64,000 bases of DNA from Opitutales bacterium (GTDB lineage Bacteria; Verrucomicrobiota; Verrucomicrobiia; Opitutales; UBA953): positions 90,906 to 154,905 of the forward strand of contig JANRFG010000032.1 in NCBI GenBank assembly GCA_030725715.1, read 5' to 3'. The notes below the pieces were generated by a model, which worked only from the letters and a program-made list of their open reading frames with translations, did no database searches and was not told the origin of the DNA. The translations under genes and the position numbers were made by a program. The stretch's first letter is position 1, and the number at the start of each line of letters is the position of its first letter. This document shows, in pieces, positions 16,153 through 26,838 of this stretch.

Positions 16153-17010
16153 TTAGCGTGCGAGCGCAAGCTTGAGCAGGGGGGCTAGGCGCTGGGCATA
16201 GACATCGTAACCATCCAAGGACAGGTGAATCTTGTCCGGGGCATAGAGCGCGTTCTTGATCGTGCCGTCGGCGTTGAGGAAGTCCTTCGTCAGGTCGAGC
16301 ACCTTGACCTTCGGGTCGGCGCCGAGGTTCAGTTTGTCGATCTCGGCATTGGTCCGCAGGATGTCCTCGTAGAAGCGGTTCTTGGGCCCGTGGCAGGGCA
16401 GAATCTTCGCGACGATGAGTTCGGCGTCCGGGAATTTCTCACGCAGATTGAGGGCGCACGTCTCGACGCCTTTCGCCGCGGCGGCGACGCCGGTCTCGGG
16501 CGTGAAGAACATGTTATTGTTACCGATCATCAGCACGATGGTCTTCGGCTGGAGTCCCGCGACGCCGCCGTGGTCGAGGCGCCAGAGCACGTTCTGGGAT
16601 TTGTCGCCGCCGATGCCGATATTGATCGTCTTCGCCGTCGGGAAGGCCTTGAGCCAGGCGGCGTTCAGGACGCCCTTGTCGAGCGGGCTGCCCCATTGTT
16701 GCGTGATCGAATCACCGACGAGCAGCACGTCGCAGGGGCCAGCGTTTTTCTGCACATAGGTGACCAGCCTCGCATGGGTGTCGACCCAGCTAGTGCCGCC
16801 CCAGGAGCCGGCGGACGGCACGGCGGGCCAGAGATGCGGGAGGTGCTTATTGATCTCGCGGCCGGGCCGCCGTTCGAACTCAGGCTTCGCGATGAAGGCT
16901 TTCTCTTCGGCCGTGAGAGGCCAGCCCGTCGGCTGAGGGTCCGCCGGCTTGTGGGCGTATTCAAGGGCCAGTAAAGGAGCGGCCACCAGCAAGCAGAGGG
17001 CGCGGCGCAT
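16153..17010 (-). CDS. SGNH/GDSL hydrolase (PAF-acetylhydrolase-like)
   Basis: About 285 aa. The start at MRRALCLLVAAPLLALEYA gives a signal peptide; the ORF track adds 14 residues that would overlap the upstream stop region. SGNH blocks are visible: block I LLVGDSITQQWG (~100), block II glycine in IGIGGDKSQN (~135), block III asparagine in MIGNNNMF (~165), and block V DKIHLSLDGY (~260) with the Asp/His pair. The family removes acyl groups, often acetyl, from lipids or polysaccharides. It lies 11 bp downstream of the esterase at 17022, suggesting a two-esterase unit followed by the FAD oxidoreductase. Substrate unknown. Confidence 0.9.
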   Translation of the reverse strand: MRRALCLLVAAPLLALEYAHKPADPQPTGWPLTAEEKAFIAKPEFERRPGREINKHLPHLWPAVPSAGSWGGTSWVDTHARLVTYVQKNAGPCDVLLVGDSITQQWGSPLDKGVLNAAWLKAFPTAKTINIGIGGDKSQNVLWRLDHGGVAGLQPKTIVLMIGNNNMFFTPETGVAAAAKGVETCALNLREKFPDAELIVAKILPCHGPKNRFYEDILRTNAEIDKLNLGADPKVKVLDLTKDFLNADGTIKNALYAPDKIHLSLDGYDVYAQRLAPLLKLALAR

Positions 17011-17021
17011 GGCGAAAGGCC

Positions 17022-18152
17022 TCAGCGCGGCTGGTAGCCCTGCCAGAGCCACTCGAGGGCGGCGGGCAGGAGCTGGGCGCGGGCGTTGCCGATACCGTGG
17101 CCGGAATCCTGGCAGAAATAATACTGATAGGGGTAGCCCTTGGCCTTGAGGACCTTGGCCATGCGGTGGTTGGCCTCGACCCAGTCATGCATGCCGTCGC
17201 GCATGACGTTGGGGTTGTAGTTGTCGCGATCGCCGACGGCCATGTAGAGGCGGATGGGCTTACGCTCGCTCTGCGGGATGAGGGTTTCGTGGAAATCCCA
17301 GGCGCCGCCCGGGGTCTTGGGGTCGAAGGGCCACTGCTGATTCACGAAGGTTCCGGAGAGGGTGAGCACACGACGGAACCATTCCGGGTGATACCAGGCC
17401 ATGATCAGCGCGGCGGAACCGCCGGAGCTCGTACCCATCGTGGCGCGGCCTTCGGGGTCGGTGGTGAACTTCACGCCGTAGTTCTTCTCCACGAGCGGGA
17501 GGACTTCGTGCTGGATATACTCGGCGTAGAGGCCGGACATCGTGTCGTATTCCTTACCGCGTTCGTGGCCTTGGGCGTCGCCGCCGCCGTTGGCGATCTG
17601 CACCATGATGAGGGCGGGGATGCGCTTCTGGGCGATGAGGTTGTCGAGGATGCGCGCCGTGTTGAGGTCCGGTTTGCCGAGGCCGGGGCCGTCGTGCGTG
17701 ACGAGGAGCGGGGCGGCGGTGCCGGGGACGTATTGGGCGGGGATGTAGACCGTGATGGTGCGCTTGTAGTCGATGGTATGCGTCTTGACGATGAGGGTCT
17801 TGGGGTTGTTCGGATCCGGCACGCCGAACTCTTCGCGGGCGATGCCGGGGTTGAAGCGCTGCGTGGTCTTGGAATCGATCTGGAACTGCTGGATCTTGCC
17901 CTGCGGAACGCCTTCGACGGCCTTGGTCTCCGGGGCGGCGACGTAGGTCGGGCCGACGAGGTAGTTGCCGTCGGCGAGCGAGGTCTTGGTGCCGAGCTTC
18001 ACGAAGGCCGGCGCGCCCGGGGCGTCGAAGGCGCGCGTCGGCGGCGTGGGGCGAGCTTGTTTCTTCTGCGCCTGAGGGGCGGCCTTGGGCTTATCAGCCG
18101 CGGTGAGCGCCGCCAGCGGAGCTAGCAGCAGGAGGGCGAGGAGGGGGCGCAT
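17022..18152 (-). CDS. Exported esterase D/feruloyl-esterase-type alpha/beta hydrolase
   Basis: 376 aa with signal peptide MRPLLALLLLAPLAALTAA, then a lysine/alanine-rich segment (KPKAAPQAQKKQARP). The body is an Esterase_D-like fold: TITVYIPAQYVPG, LLVTHDGPG, nucleophile elbow GTSSGGSAA near residue 250, then an acid in AVGDRDNYNPN, and the histidine in QDSGHGIGNA near 355. Related enzymes hydrolyse feruloyl, acetyl or siderophore esters; here a glycan ester is the most reasonable guess. Its first residues are almost the same as those of several unrelated genes nearby. Upstream is the 93-bp gap with hexad and octad repeats. Confidence 0.87.
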   Translation of the reverse strand: MRPLLALLLLAPLAALTAADKPKAAPQAQKKQARPTPPTRAFDAPGAPAFVKLGTKTSLADGNYLVGPTYVAAPETKAVEGVPQGKIQQFQIDSKTTQRFNPGIAREEFGVPDPNNPKTLIVKTHTIDYKRTITVYIPAQYVPGTAAPLLVTHDGPGLGKPDLNTARILDNLIAQKRIPALIMVQIANGGGDAQGHERGKEYDTMSGLYAEYIQHEVLPLVEKNYGVKFTTDPEGRATMGTSSGGSAALIMAWYHPEWFRRVLTLSGTFVNQQWPFDPKTPGGAWDFHETLIPQSERKPIRLYMAVGDRDNYNPNVMRDGMHDWVEANHRMAKVLKAKGYPYQYYFCQDSGHGIGNARAQLLPAALEWLWQGYQPR

Positions 18153-18162
18153 GATTATGAAA

Positions 18163-18190
18163 TAGGGGTAGGGGTGGGGGTAGGGGTGGG
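18163..18190. repeat. GGGGTA-type hexad array
   Basis: Runs of TAGGGG/TGGGGG units in direct tandem, 11 bp upstream of the esterase start at 18152. It is the same unit as the arms at 4957-5094 and the array at 50441-50474. Here no inverted partner is present; an octad array follows at 18202. Confidence 0.8.
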
Positions 18191-18201
18191 ATTATTACAT
18201 C

Positions 18202-18233
18202 TGGCCAACCGTTCAACGGATCAACCGGTCAAC
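18202..18233. repeat. Octad array (YGGYCAAC type)
   Basis: Four 8-mers in tandem: TGGCCAAC, CGTTCAAC, GGATCAAC, CGGTCAAC. It ends 12 bp from the sulfatase stop at 18246. The same type occurs on the opposite strand at 58491-58522, inside another sulfatase gene. Confidence 0.8.
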
Positions 18234-18245
18234 TCCGTCTCGGAC

Positions 18246-19874
<1,629 letters not shown>

Positions 19875-19924
19875 GGGAGTGAGGGCAAATTACGGGCTAA
19901 GGGAGGAGGAGGGCAAAGACGGAA

Positions 19925-19960
19925 ATGGGGTCAGACCCCATTAATAGGGTCTGACCCCAT
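19925..19960. repeat. Palindromic repeat, copy 1 (GGGGTCAGACCC stem)
   Basis: ATGGGGTCAGACCC and its exact reverse complement form a 14-bp stem around the 8-nt loop CATTAATA. It sits in the 107-bp gap between the stop of the DUF1080-sulfatase fusion and the start of the next sulfatase. The core, including the loop, is identical to the copy at 40790-40831. It resembles a REP-type element; a terminator role is possible but no T-run follows on the minus strand. Confidence 0.85.
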
Positions 19961-19981
19961 TATGGCCGGAGAGTTCGACGC

Positions 19982-22159
19982 TTACTTCTTGGCCGGGTTG
20001 GGGGTCTTCTTCTTCCGGCCACCCTTGGCTTTGGCGTCTTCGGCGGCGAGTTGCTCCTTGCTCGGGGGCGTCCACTCCGCTGGAGCGGGGTTGGCCACGC
20101 TGAGCGGGAAGGCGTCGTCGTAGGCTTTCATTTCCGCGCCGAGCCGTGCCTGGAGGCGACGTAAGGTTTCGGCGTGCTCCGGAATTTCGGCTAGGTTGGT
20201 CAGTTCGCGCGGATCCTTCTCCAGGTCGAAGAGCTGGGTGCGGTCGACGAGCGGATAGCGGATGAGCTTCCAACGTCCGTCGCTGAAGGAGCGCATGCAG
20301 TCACGGTAGGCCAGATATGCCCCGTCGCGGACCGCCGGCTTTTCGCCGCGGAGCACCGGCGTGAGGTCGAGGCCATCGACGCCGTCGGGCGATTTGGCGC
20401 CGGCCAGCGAGACGAAGGTCGGGAAGAGGTCCATGAGGTAGGTGAACGCGGCGGTGCGTCCGTGAGGGATGCCGGGTCCGGCGATGACGAGCGGCACGTG
20501 CATGCCGCCGAACTCGTAGAGGTTCTGCTTGCCGAAGAGGCCATGCTCGCCGAGCGAGAGGCCATTGTCGCCGGAGAAGACGATGATGGTGTTCTCCCAT
20601 TGGCCGGTTTCCCTGAGGGCGGCGAAGATCCGGCCGACATGGTGGTCCAGTCCGGTCACGCAGGCGTAGTAATCCGCGGTCTGTTGCCGGGTGTCTTTTT
20701 CCGTGCGTGGCCACGGAGCGAGGCGTTCGTCGCGGACGGTCATCTCTCCGTTGTTCCAAGGGTGCTGGGGTAGGAAGGCCGGCGAGAGCGCGATGCGTGC
20801 GGGGTCATACATCGCGTGGAAGCGGGGTTCGGCCGAGCGCGGGTCGTGCGGGACGGGCGGGGCGAGGTAGGCGTAGAAAGGCGCGGCGTCCTTGCGGGCG
20901 GCATGCTCCTTCAGGAAGCCGATCGTGCGGTCCGCGAGGCGCGCGCTGGCGTGCGCGCGATCGGTGACTGGATCGCCATTTTTCCTGGCATCGTCAATGA
21001 TGCTGGTCTGGAAGGCGCGAAGTCCCTCGGTGAACGCGTTGCCCCCTTTGCCCATGTGCCAGGTGCGGTAGCCGGCCGCCGCCAGCACGCTGGGGAGGAA
21101 GGTGGCGGGGTTGTCGGCCTCAGGCCGGGCCGCCTTGGCGCCGGGGATGCGCTGCCAGGAACGTCCGGTCAGCATCATCGTGCGGCTCGGGGTGCAGACC
21201 GCGCCGATCATCGAGCCTTGCGTGTAGGCACGGGTGAACGTCAGGCCGCGGGCGACGAGGGCATCGAGATGCGGGGTGATCAGGCCCGGCGCGCCGAGCG
21301 CACCCAGGCCGTCGGCCCGGTGGTCGTCGGCGTGGATGTGCAGGATGTTCGGCCGGGCCGCCGAGAGCTGCGCGGCGAAGCAGGCCGGAGCCTTCTTCTT
21401 GGGCGGGTTCTTGCCCTGGGCGCTGACGACCTTGGGCTTGTCGATCTTCTTGGCGCCGGCGGGCAGGGCGGCCTGGTCGAAGGGCAGGATCGCACCGTCT
21501 TCGAGCACCTTAAGCAGGACCTGCTTCACGTAGGTCTTATGGGGATTGCCGGCGTGGAGCTGGATGGCGATGAGGCCTTCGAGGGCGCGGCCCTTCTCGT
21601 CGTGGTCGATGAAGACCGAGGTCGTCTGGCCGTTGACCTTGTGCTCGAGGCGGTTGCCGCGGGCGATGACCGTGAACTCGTTATACTGGGAGATGTCGGC
21701 CTGCACGCGCGGGCGTTCGCCGACCTGCCAGCGCTGGCCGGTCGGGTCCATGACTACGTCGACGCCGTTGTAACCGAAGATGCCGCGGCCGCGTTCTTCG
21801 TAGGTCATCGCCGTATGGACGTCGGTCGGATGGACGTCGCACTGGTAGCCAAGGATCGTCCAAGGCGTCACTTCAGGCAGCCGGCGGCTGCGATACTGCA
21901 AGCCGGAGTTGTTATCGCCGACGACCTTGACCGTGGCGCGGACCTCGAAGTCCTTCACCTTGCCGTTCCAGATCAGGAACGAATTCGTCTTCGGCTTACC
22001 GACTTCGCTCGTGCCGACGATCACGCCGTCCGCGACGGCCCAGAGGCCGGGTTCGCCGTCCCAGCCGGAGAGGTCCTTGCCGTTGAAGAGCGGCGTGAAG
22101 CCGTCCTGGGCGAAGACGGGCAGGGTCAGGGTGAGGAGGAGGAGTCTTAGGGTGTTCAT
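19982..22159 (-). CDS. DUF1080-sulfatase fusion protein
   Basis: About 725 aa; start at MNTLRLLLLTLTLPVFAQ (signal peptide). Residues ~20-225 are a DUF1080 (3-keto-disaccharide hydrolase-like) beta-sandwich: FTPLFNGKDLSGWDGEPGLW, NNSGLQYRSR, and AIQLHAGNPHKTYV. A linker with KNPPKKKAPA joins it to an S1 sulfatase (~265-700): ILHIHADDHRADG, CTPSR near residue 322, FSGDNGLSLGEHGLFGKQ. In the second signature the usual GKWH reads GKGGN, so the conserved His appears replaced. An alternative explanation is a subfamily variant. Tail RKKKTPNPAKK. Gap of 7 bp to the DUF1552 gene upstream, so it closes that operon. Confidence 0.92.
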   Translation of the reverse strand: MNTLRLLLLTLTLPVFAQDGFTPLFNGKDLSGWDGEPGLWAVADGVIVGTSEVGKPKTNSFLIWNGKVKDFEVRATVKVVGDNNSGLQYRSRRLPEVTPWTILGYQCDVHPTDVHTAMTYEERGRGIFGYNGVDVVMDPTGQRWQVGERPRVQADISQYNEFTVIARGNRLEHKVNGQTTSVFIDHDEKGRALEGLIAIQLHAGNPHKTYVKQVLLKVLEDGAILPFDQAALPAGAKKIDKPKVVSAQGKNPPKKKAPACFAAQLSAARPNILHIHADDHRADGLGALGAPGLITPHLDALVARGLTFTRAYTQGSMIGAVCTPSRTMMLTGRSWQRIPGAKAARPEADNPATFLPSVLAAAGYRTWHMGKGGNAFTEGLRAFQTSIIDDARKNGDPVTDRAHASARLADRTIGFLKEHAARKDAAPFYAYLAPPVPHDPRSAEPRFHAMYDPARIALSPAFLPQHPWNNGEMTVRDERLAPWPRTEKDTRQQTADYYACVTGLDHHVGRIFAALRETGQWENTIIVFSGDNGLSLGEHGLFGKQNLYEFGGMHVPLVIAGPGIPHGRTAAFTYLMDLFPTFVSLAGAKSPDGVDGLDLTPVLRGEKPAVRDGAYLAYRDCMRSFSDGRWKLIRYPLVDRTQLFDLEKDPRELTNLAEIPEHAETLRRLQARLGAEMKAYDDAFPLSVANPAPAEWTPPSKEQLAAEDAKAKGGRKKKTPNPAKK

Positions 22160-22166
22160 GAGAGGG

Positions 22167-23453
22167 TCAGGCGGTGAGTTCCTTGACGACGCCATTGCTG
22201 TCGCCGTGGCTGTCGACCTTCACGCCACTTCCTTGCAGCAGGGTGAGCCAGAGATTGCAGAGCGGGGTGCTCTTGCCTTGGAGGGCGATATGCTGGCCCA
22301 ATCGGATGCCGGCCCCGCCCCCGGCGATCAGCGTGGGGCAGTTGTCGAGGTAGTGGATCGTGCGGATGTTGCTGCCGTAAGCGATCGTGGTGTGGTCGAA
22401 AAGGCTGGAGCCGTCGGCTTCCTTCGTGGCCTTGAGCTTGGCGAAGAGGCCGGCCAGCAGCCTGCTTTGCTCGAGGTCGCGCTTCTGGGAGGCTTCCATG
22501 CGTTCGCCGGGGGCGTAATGGCTCATGTCGTGCGAAGCGACCTTCACGCTGAGGCTGGCGAGGAGCGAGCTGACCGGCTGACGGTAGGTGAGCACGCGGG
22601 TGCTGTCGGTCTGGAGCGCCGCGACGATGAGGTCGTACATCACCTTGATCTCGTCCTTGCCGGCGAGACCCGGCTTGGGCGGAGGGAAGGGCGCCTTGGC
22701 CTTCGGACGGTCCAGCCACTGTTCGTCCTTCGAGAGCCGCAGTTCGATGTCGCGGACGCTCTGGAAGTACTCGTCGAGCTTGTCGGTGTCGGCGCGCGAG
22801 AGGCCGCGACGGACGCGGGCGGCGTCTTCGAGCACGGCATCGAGCACGCTGCGTTGCTGGGCGAGCAGCGCCTGGCGCCGGGCGAGCGGCATGGTCTCGT
22901 CGGAGAAGAGACGATGGTAGGCGGCGACCGGGTTCTCGTGCCCGACCAGCGGCTTACCTCGCGCATCCCAGGCCATCGAGCCGGGGCCATGTCCGGAATC
23001 GCTGGCGTTGGCGCAGTCGAGCCGGATGGAGCCGTAACGCGTGTCCATGCCGAGCTTGGCGGCGGCGACCTGGTCGGCGGAGATGCCGTTGTGGAAGCTC
23101 TGCCCCGGCTGCGCGTAGCGGTTGGCCCCCGTGAGCCAGAAGGTGCTCCCCCAGTGGGCTTCATCGCTGAACTTGTTCGAGAGGCCTTGGACGAGCGTGA
23201 AGTCTTTCTTGTGTTCGGCGAGCGGGGCGAGTCCGGCCGGCAGCGCGTAGTCGGCTCCGGTGTCCTTGAGGGACGGGAACCAAGTCTCATTGGTCACCCC
23301 GTAGCCGAAGCCCAGGAAGACCATCCGCTTCGGCTGCGTGGCAGGTTTCTCGGCGGCGAAGGCCTTGAAGCCCAGCGAGCTCAGCGCGGGCAGGGCGATC
23401 AGCGTGCCGGCGGCGCGGAGGAAGTGACGGCGGCTGAGGTCGGTTCGGCTCAT
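22167..23453 (-). CDS. DUF1552 family exported protein (Tat-type signal)
   Basis: About 428 aa. The ORF track extends to 23762, but the ATG at 23453 gives MSRTDLSRRHFLRAAG, a textbook twin-arginine signal, and overlaps the upstream stop by 4 bp (ATGA). DUF1552 landmarks: RMVFLGFGYGVTNETWFP, HKKDFTLVQGLSNKF, SIRLDCANAS, LAYRQPVSS-like TYRQPVSSLLA, and DHTTIAYGSNIRTIHYLDNCPTLIAGGG near the C-terminus. The family is encoded with DUF1592-type cytochromes, as here. Biochemical function is unknown; the fold is predicted to resemble DUF1501. The overlap with 23450-26734 suggests the two proteins are made in fixed ratio and act together. Confidence 0.92.
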   Translation of the reverse strand: MSRTDLSRRHFLRAAGTLIALPALSSLGFKAFAAEKPATQPKRMVFLGFGYGVTNETWFPSLKDTGADYALPAGLAPLAEHKKDFTLVQGLSNKFSDEAHWGSTFWLTGANRYAQPGQSFHNGISADQVAAAKLGMDTRYGSIRLDCANASDSGHGPGSMAWDARGKPLVGHENPVAAYHRLFSDETMPLARRQALLAQQRSVLDAVLEDAARVRRGLSRADTDKLDEYFQSVRDIELRLSKDEQWLDRPKAKAPFPPPKPGLAGKDEIKVMYDLIVAALQTDSTRVLTYRQPVSSLLASLSVKVASHDMSHYAPGERMEASQKRDLEQSRLLAGLFAKLKATKEADGSSLFDHTTIAYGSNIRTIHYLDNCPTLIAGGGAGIRLGQHIALQGKSTPLCNLWLTLLQGSGVKVDSHGDSNGVVKELTA

Positions 23454-26400
23454 TTGGTTTGGAAAGTCTCGGAGCGGACGAGCGCGCGGAGGAAGGCGGC
23501 CATCTGATAGTCCTTGGCCTGCGCCTCCGTGAGGATGGCCGTGGCGAGCGGTTCGTCGAGGAAACCGAACGGACGTCCCAGGCCATACTCCACGAGGGCC
23601 TCGGTGAAGCCGCGGCCGAACTTCTCCGGATGGGCGGCGATCTGGTCGCGGAGTTCGAAGTAGTCCTTGAAACTCGACCCCTTGTGGAAGGCGCCGGCCG
23701 GGCTGATCGGCCAGGTCTTCCGACCGACCCCCCTCTTCTCGTAGGTCTCGGTCGTCCGCCATTTGCCGGTGGCGTCGAAGTTCTCCAGTCCGAAGCCGAT
23801 GGGGTCGATCTTACGGTGGCACTGGGCGCACTGAGGTTGCTCCTGGTGGGCGGCGAGGCGTTCGCGGGTGGAGAGGAGCTTGTCTTCGAGGCGATTCAGC
23901 TGCGGTACGTTCGGCGGGGCAGGGGGCGGTGGTTCGTGCAGCAGCTTGCGCAGGATCCAAGCACCTCGTTCGACCGGGCTGGTGTCGCGGCCGTTGCTGC
24001 CCATCGCCAGGATGGCGGCCATGCCGAGCAGGCCGCCGCGAGGCGAATCCTGGGGGAGCGTCACCTTGCGGAAGGCATCCCCGCTCACCTGGCTCAACCC
24101 GTAGTAATCGGCGAGCAGGCCGTTGATCACCACGTAGTCGCTCTTGAGCAGGCGGTTGAGGCTGTCGCCATGGCGCAGGATGTGGTCGATGGTCTGATAG
24201 ACCTCGTTGCGGGCGGCGGCTTTGGTGCTGTAGTCGAAATCCTTGTGCTGCTTGGTGTCGAACTGGAAGAAATCGAGGCGATGCAGGCCGAGCCACTGAT
24301 GGGTGAATCCGGTCACGAAGGCGGACGACTTCGGGTCGGCGATGAGGCGGTCGACTTGCGCGCTCAGGATGGCGGGCTCGTGCAGGGTGTTTTTTTCGGC
24401 AAGGCGCAGGAGCTCGGCGTCGGGCGGGGCGCTCCAAAGGAAGTAGGATAGCCGGGAGGCGAGTTCGAGGTCGTCGAGCCGGCGCGATGCTTTCCCGGGA
24501 TTGGGTTCGGAGAGATAGAGGAAGCCGGGGGAGGCGAGGACCACGCTGAGCGGTTCGCGCAGGGCGCGCTCGTGGTCGAGCCCGCTCTGACGGCCGGCGC
24601 GGTAGATGCCCATGAGCCGGTCGAGGAAAGGCTGCTCGGCGGAACGTCCGCGGAAGGCGCGTTGGGCGAAGTCGGCCAGGCAGGCGCGAGCCTGAGCTTC
24701 GTCGGTCGGGCCTTCGCCGCGGGTCAGGATCGGCTTGGTCATGGCGGCCTTCCCTTCGGGCGGCAAGGGGCCTTCCCACTCGACCCAGTCGATCCAGAGC
24801 GCCGGAGGCGGACCCATGCCGGTCTGCTTGCGAGCGGACTCATAGCGTTCCAAGTCCAATTTGACCTCACGCTTCTCGCGGAGGATGAATGTCCGCGGGC
24901 TGTCCGCCGTGACGTTCACGCGCAATTCCATCACCTGAGGGTCCGTGATGCTACCGGTCACCTCACGGGTCTCGAGGAGCGTGAAGTCCTCCTCGCCGGA
25001 AAGGCGCGTACCGACGGCCAGGTAGCGTCGTTCCTTCGGGGCGTCCGGGGTCGCGCCGATGCGGAGCCGTAGGAGGTATTCTCCTGGCGGGACCGCCGGG
25101 GTCACATGCTTGGTCTTGAGCCAGCCCGAAGGCTGATCAGGCGGGAGCGTGATGGCTTCCTCCTTGTGGACGTTGTGGATGGTCAGGTAGGCGCCCGTCT
25201 TCGTGAGCGGATCTTCCAGGTAGCGCCGGAAGCTCGGGCCGTTCTGCTCGAAGGCCTTGACCCGGAATTTCGCTTCCTGCGCGTCGGGGATGCCTTTCTG
25301 CGGTTTGCCCGTGGCGAGAAACGCCTGCGCCGCTTCGTGGCCTCCCTTGAAATAACCGTTGTAGGTCCCGCCGACCATCGCGTTGGCGTGGAGTTCGACT
25401 TCGCGCCTTTGCTGGTGGGTGACCCTCTGGCCGTCGACGTTGGTGATCTCAATCCAGTCGATCCAGAGGGCGAATTCCGGTCCGACGCCGTTACGACGGA
25501 GGGCCTCGCCGAAGATCTGCAGGGCGCGCTCGTTCGAGTCGAAGGAGCCTCGTTCGCGCAGGAAGAAACCGCGGCTGCCCTTGCTCGTGATTTCCAGCGG
25601 GATATCCAGGAGCTGCGGCCGCTCCATCGTGCCCGTCACCTCATGCGTGCTCGCGACCGCGCCCTGCAACGGTCCGAACTCGACGAAATGCCGTGACTTG
25701 GGGGTGTCGGCGGTGGCGGCTATCCGGACGCGGACGTTATAGCGGCCGGCGGGCCAGTTCCCGGGGACGTTGAAAGGCTGGTAGGGGTTGGCGAAGACGT
25801 CCGCGTAAGTGAGAAAGGAGCCCGTCTTCGTCGCGGGGTTGGCCAGGTAGGCTCGCTGCTGGGGGGCGGAGTGGACCCAATTGCGTCGGCCTTGCTCGTC
25901 CGCGTGGATCGCGTCGAGGTAGCCGAATTTCTCCGGGCTGGGTGCGCCCGGGATGCGCTGCCATTGGTAATAGCGGTAGGTAGCGTCACCTTTCTTTTCG
26001 GCCGTAAGGGTCGCGATGATGGTACTGTTTTCAGGGCGGGCCGCGGCCTCATCGACCGCCTTGGTCCAGGCGACATAGCGTTCATGGCAGTCGACGCGCT
26101 TGGCGTAGGACTTGGTGATGCGCGGATTCGCGTAGGCCTCGGCTTCGGTCCGGATCTTCAGGGCCTTCGTCGGGGCGAAGCGGATGAAATGTTCGTCGAT
26201 CGCCTGACGTCCGAGCGCCAGATAGCGTTCGAACTGGTCTGACGACATGAAGAGCGAGGCTCCCACGGTGTCGAAGGCCCCGGCGCCGCCGTCGGCGGGC
26301 AGTTCATTGACGGGCAGATCGATGCCGAGCAGGTCGCGGAGGGTGTTCTTGTATTCGCGTCGGTTGAGGCGACGCATCGTGATCTGACCGTGGGCGTCGC

Positions 26401-26734
26401 CGATGGTCTTCCGCGCGGTGACGAGCGTGCCGGAGAGCATCTCGAGGAAATCGGCCTTCGCGACCGGAGCCGGCTGCTTGGAGTCGTCGGGCGGCATCTC
26501 CCCCGAGTTGACTTGATTCAGGATCTTCTGCCAACGGTCCGCGAGCTGCACCGTATCAAGCTTCAAGGCGATATCGTCGAGACGGAGCTTTCCTTTCTGC
26601 TTATCCGCGTTGTGGCACTCGACGCAGTATTCCTTGAGGAAGGCGCGATGTTTCTCGTCGATGCGCGCCTCCGGAGGCGCGCCGAAAGCCAGCGCGACGA
26701 GGAAGGGGAGAAGGGTGAGGCAACGCAGGGGCAT
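23450..26734 (-). CDS. DUF1587/1592/1588/1585 cytochrome protein with internal duplication
   Basis: 1094 aa, signal peptide MPLRCLTLLPFLVALAFG. Residues ~25-110: cytochrome-type domain with CVECHN and MPPDDSK. DUF1587 follows (MRRLNRREYKNTLRDLLGID). The middle carries two copies of a ~200-residue beta-rich module: PAGRYNVRVRIAATADTPKSRH and PPGEYLLRLRIGATPDAPKERR, each ending in ALWIDWIE/ALWIDWVE. Then DUF1592 (ASRLSYFLWSAPPDAELL), DUF1588 (RGGLLGMAAILAMGSNGRDTSPVERGAW, heme-type CAQCHRKIDPIGFGLENFD) and DUF1585 at the end. Likely a periplasmic c-type redox or binding protein; substrate unknown. It heads the operon with DUF1552 and the DUF1080-sulfatase fusion. Confidence 0.93.
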   Translation of the reverse strand: MPLRCLTLLPFLVALAFGAPPEARIDEKHRAFLKEYCVECHNADKQKGKLRLDDIALKLDTVQLADRWQKILNQVNSGEMPPDDSKQPAPVAKADFLEMLSGTLVTARKTIGDAHGQITMRRLNRREYKNTLRDLLGIDLPVNELPADGGAGAFDTVGASLFMSSDQFERYLALGRQAIDEHFIRFAPTKALKIRTEAEAYANPRITKSYAKRVDCHERYVAWTKAVDEAAARPENSTIIATLTAEKKGDATYRYYQWQRIPGAPSPEKFGYLDAIHADEQGRRNWVHSAPQQRAYLANPATKTGSFLTYADVFANPYQPFNVPGNWPAGRYNVRVRIAATADTPKSRHFVEFGPLQGAVASTHEVTGTMERPQLLDIPLEITSKGSRGFFLRERGSFDSNERALQIFGEALRRNGVGPEFALWIDWIEITNVDGQRVTHQQRREVELHANAMVGGTYNGYFKGGHEAAQAFLATGKPQKGIPDAQEAKFRVKAFEQNGPSFRRYLEDPLTKTGAYLTIHNVHKEEAITLPPDQPSGWLKTKHVTPAVPPGEYLLRLRIGATPDAPKERRYLAVGTRLSGEEDFTLLETREVTGSITDPQVMELRVNVTADSPRTFILREKREVKLDLERYESARKQTGMGPPPALWIDWVEWEGPLPPEGKAAMTKPILTRGEGPTDEAQARACLADFAQRAFRGRSAEQPFLDRLMGIYRAGRQSGLDHERALREPLSVVLASPGFLYLSEPNPGKASRRLDDLELASRLSYFLWSAPPDAELLRLAEKNTLHEPAILSAQVDRLIADPKSSAFVTGFTHQWLGLHRLDFFQFDTKQHKDFDYSTKAAARNEVYQTIDHILRHGDSLNRLLKSDYVVINGLLADYYGLSQVSGDAFRKVTLPQDSPRGGLLGMAAILAMGSNGRDTSPVERGAWILRKLLHEPPPPAPPNVPQLNRLEDKLLSTRERLAAHQEQPQCAQCHRKIDPIGFGLENFDATGKWRTTETYEKRGVGRKTWPISPAGAFHKGSSFKDYFELRDQIAAHPEKFGRGFTEALVEYGLGRPFGFLDEPLATAILTEAQAKDYQMAAFLRALVRSETFQTK

Positions 26735-26745
26735 CGCTGAGACGC

Positions 26746-26761
26746 CCGATACTTATCGGGT
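26746..26761. other. Small perfect hairpin upstream of the DUF1592 gene
   Basis: CCCGATA and TATCGGG form a 7-bp stem with a 2-nt loop, 12 bp upstream of the start codon at 26734. It could be an operator or a 5'-leader hairpin. Only one copy is seen, so function is a guess. Confidence 0.35.
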
Positions 26762-26838
26762 TGCGGGATAACTCCAGCCCGCTGTACGTCGGGGAGCCCT
26801 TTATTTTCTGTCGATTAACCGCGCTGAGCAGGCTTCGC

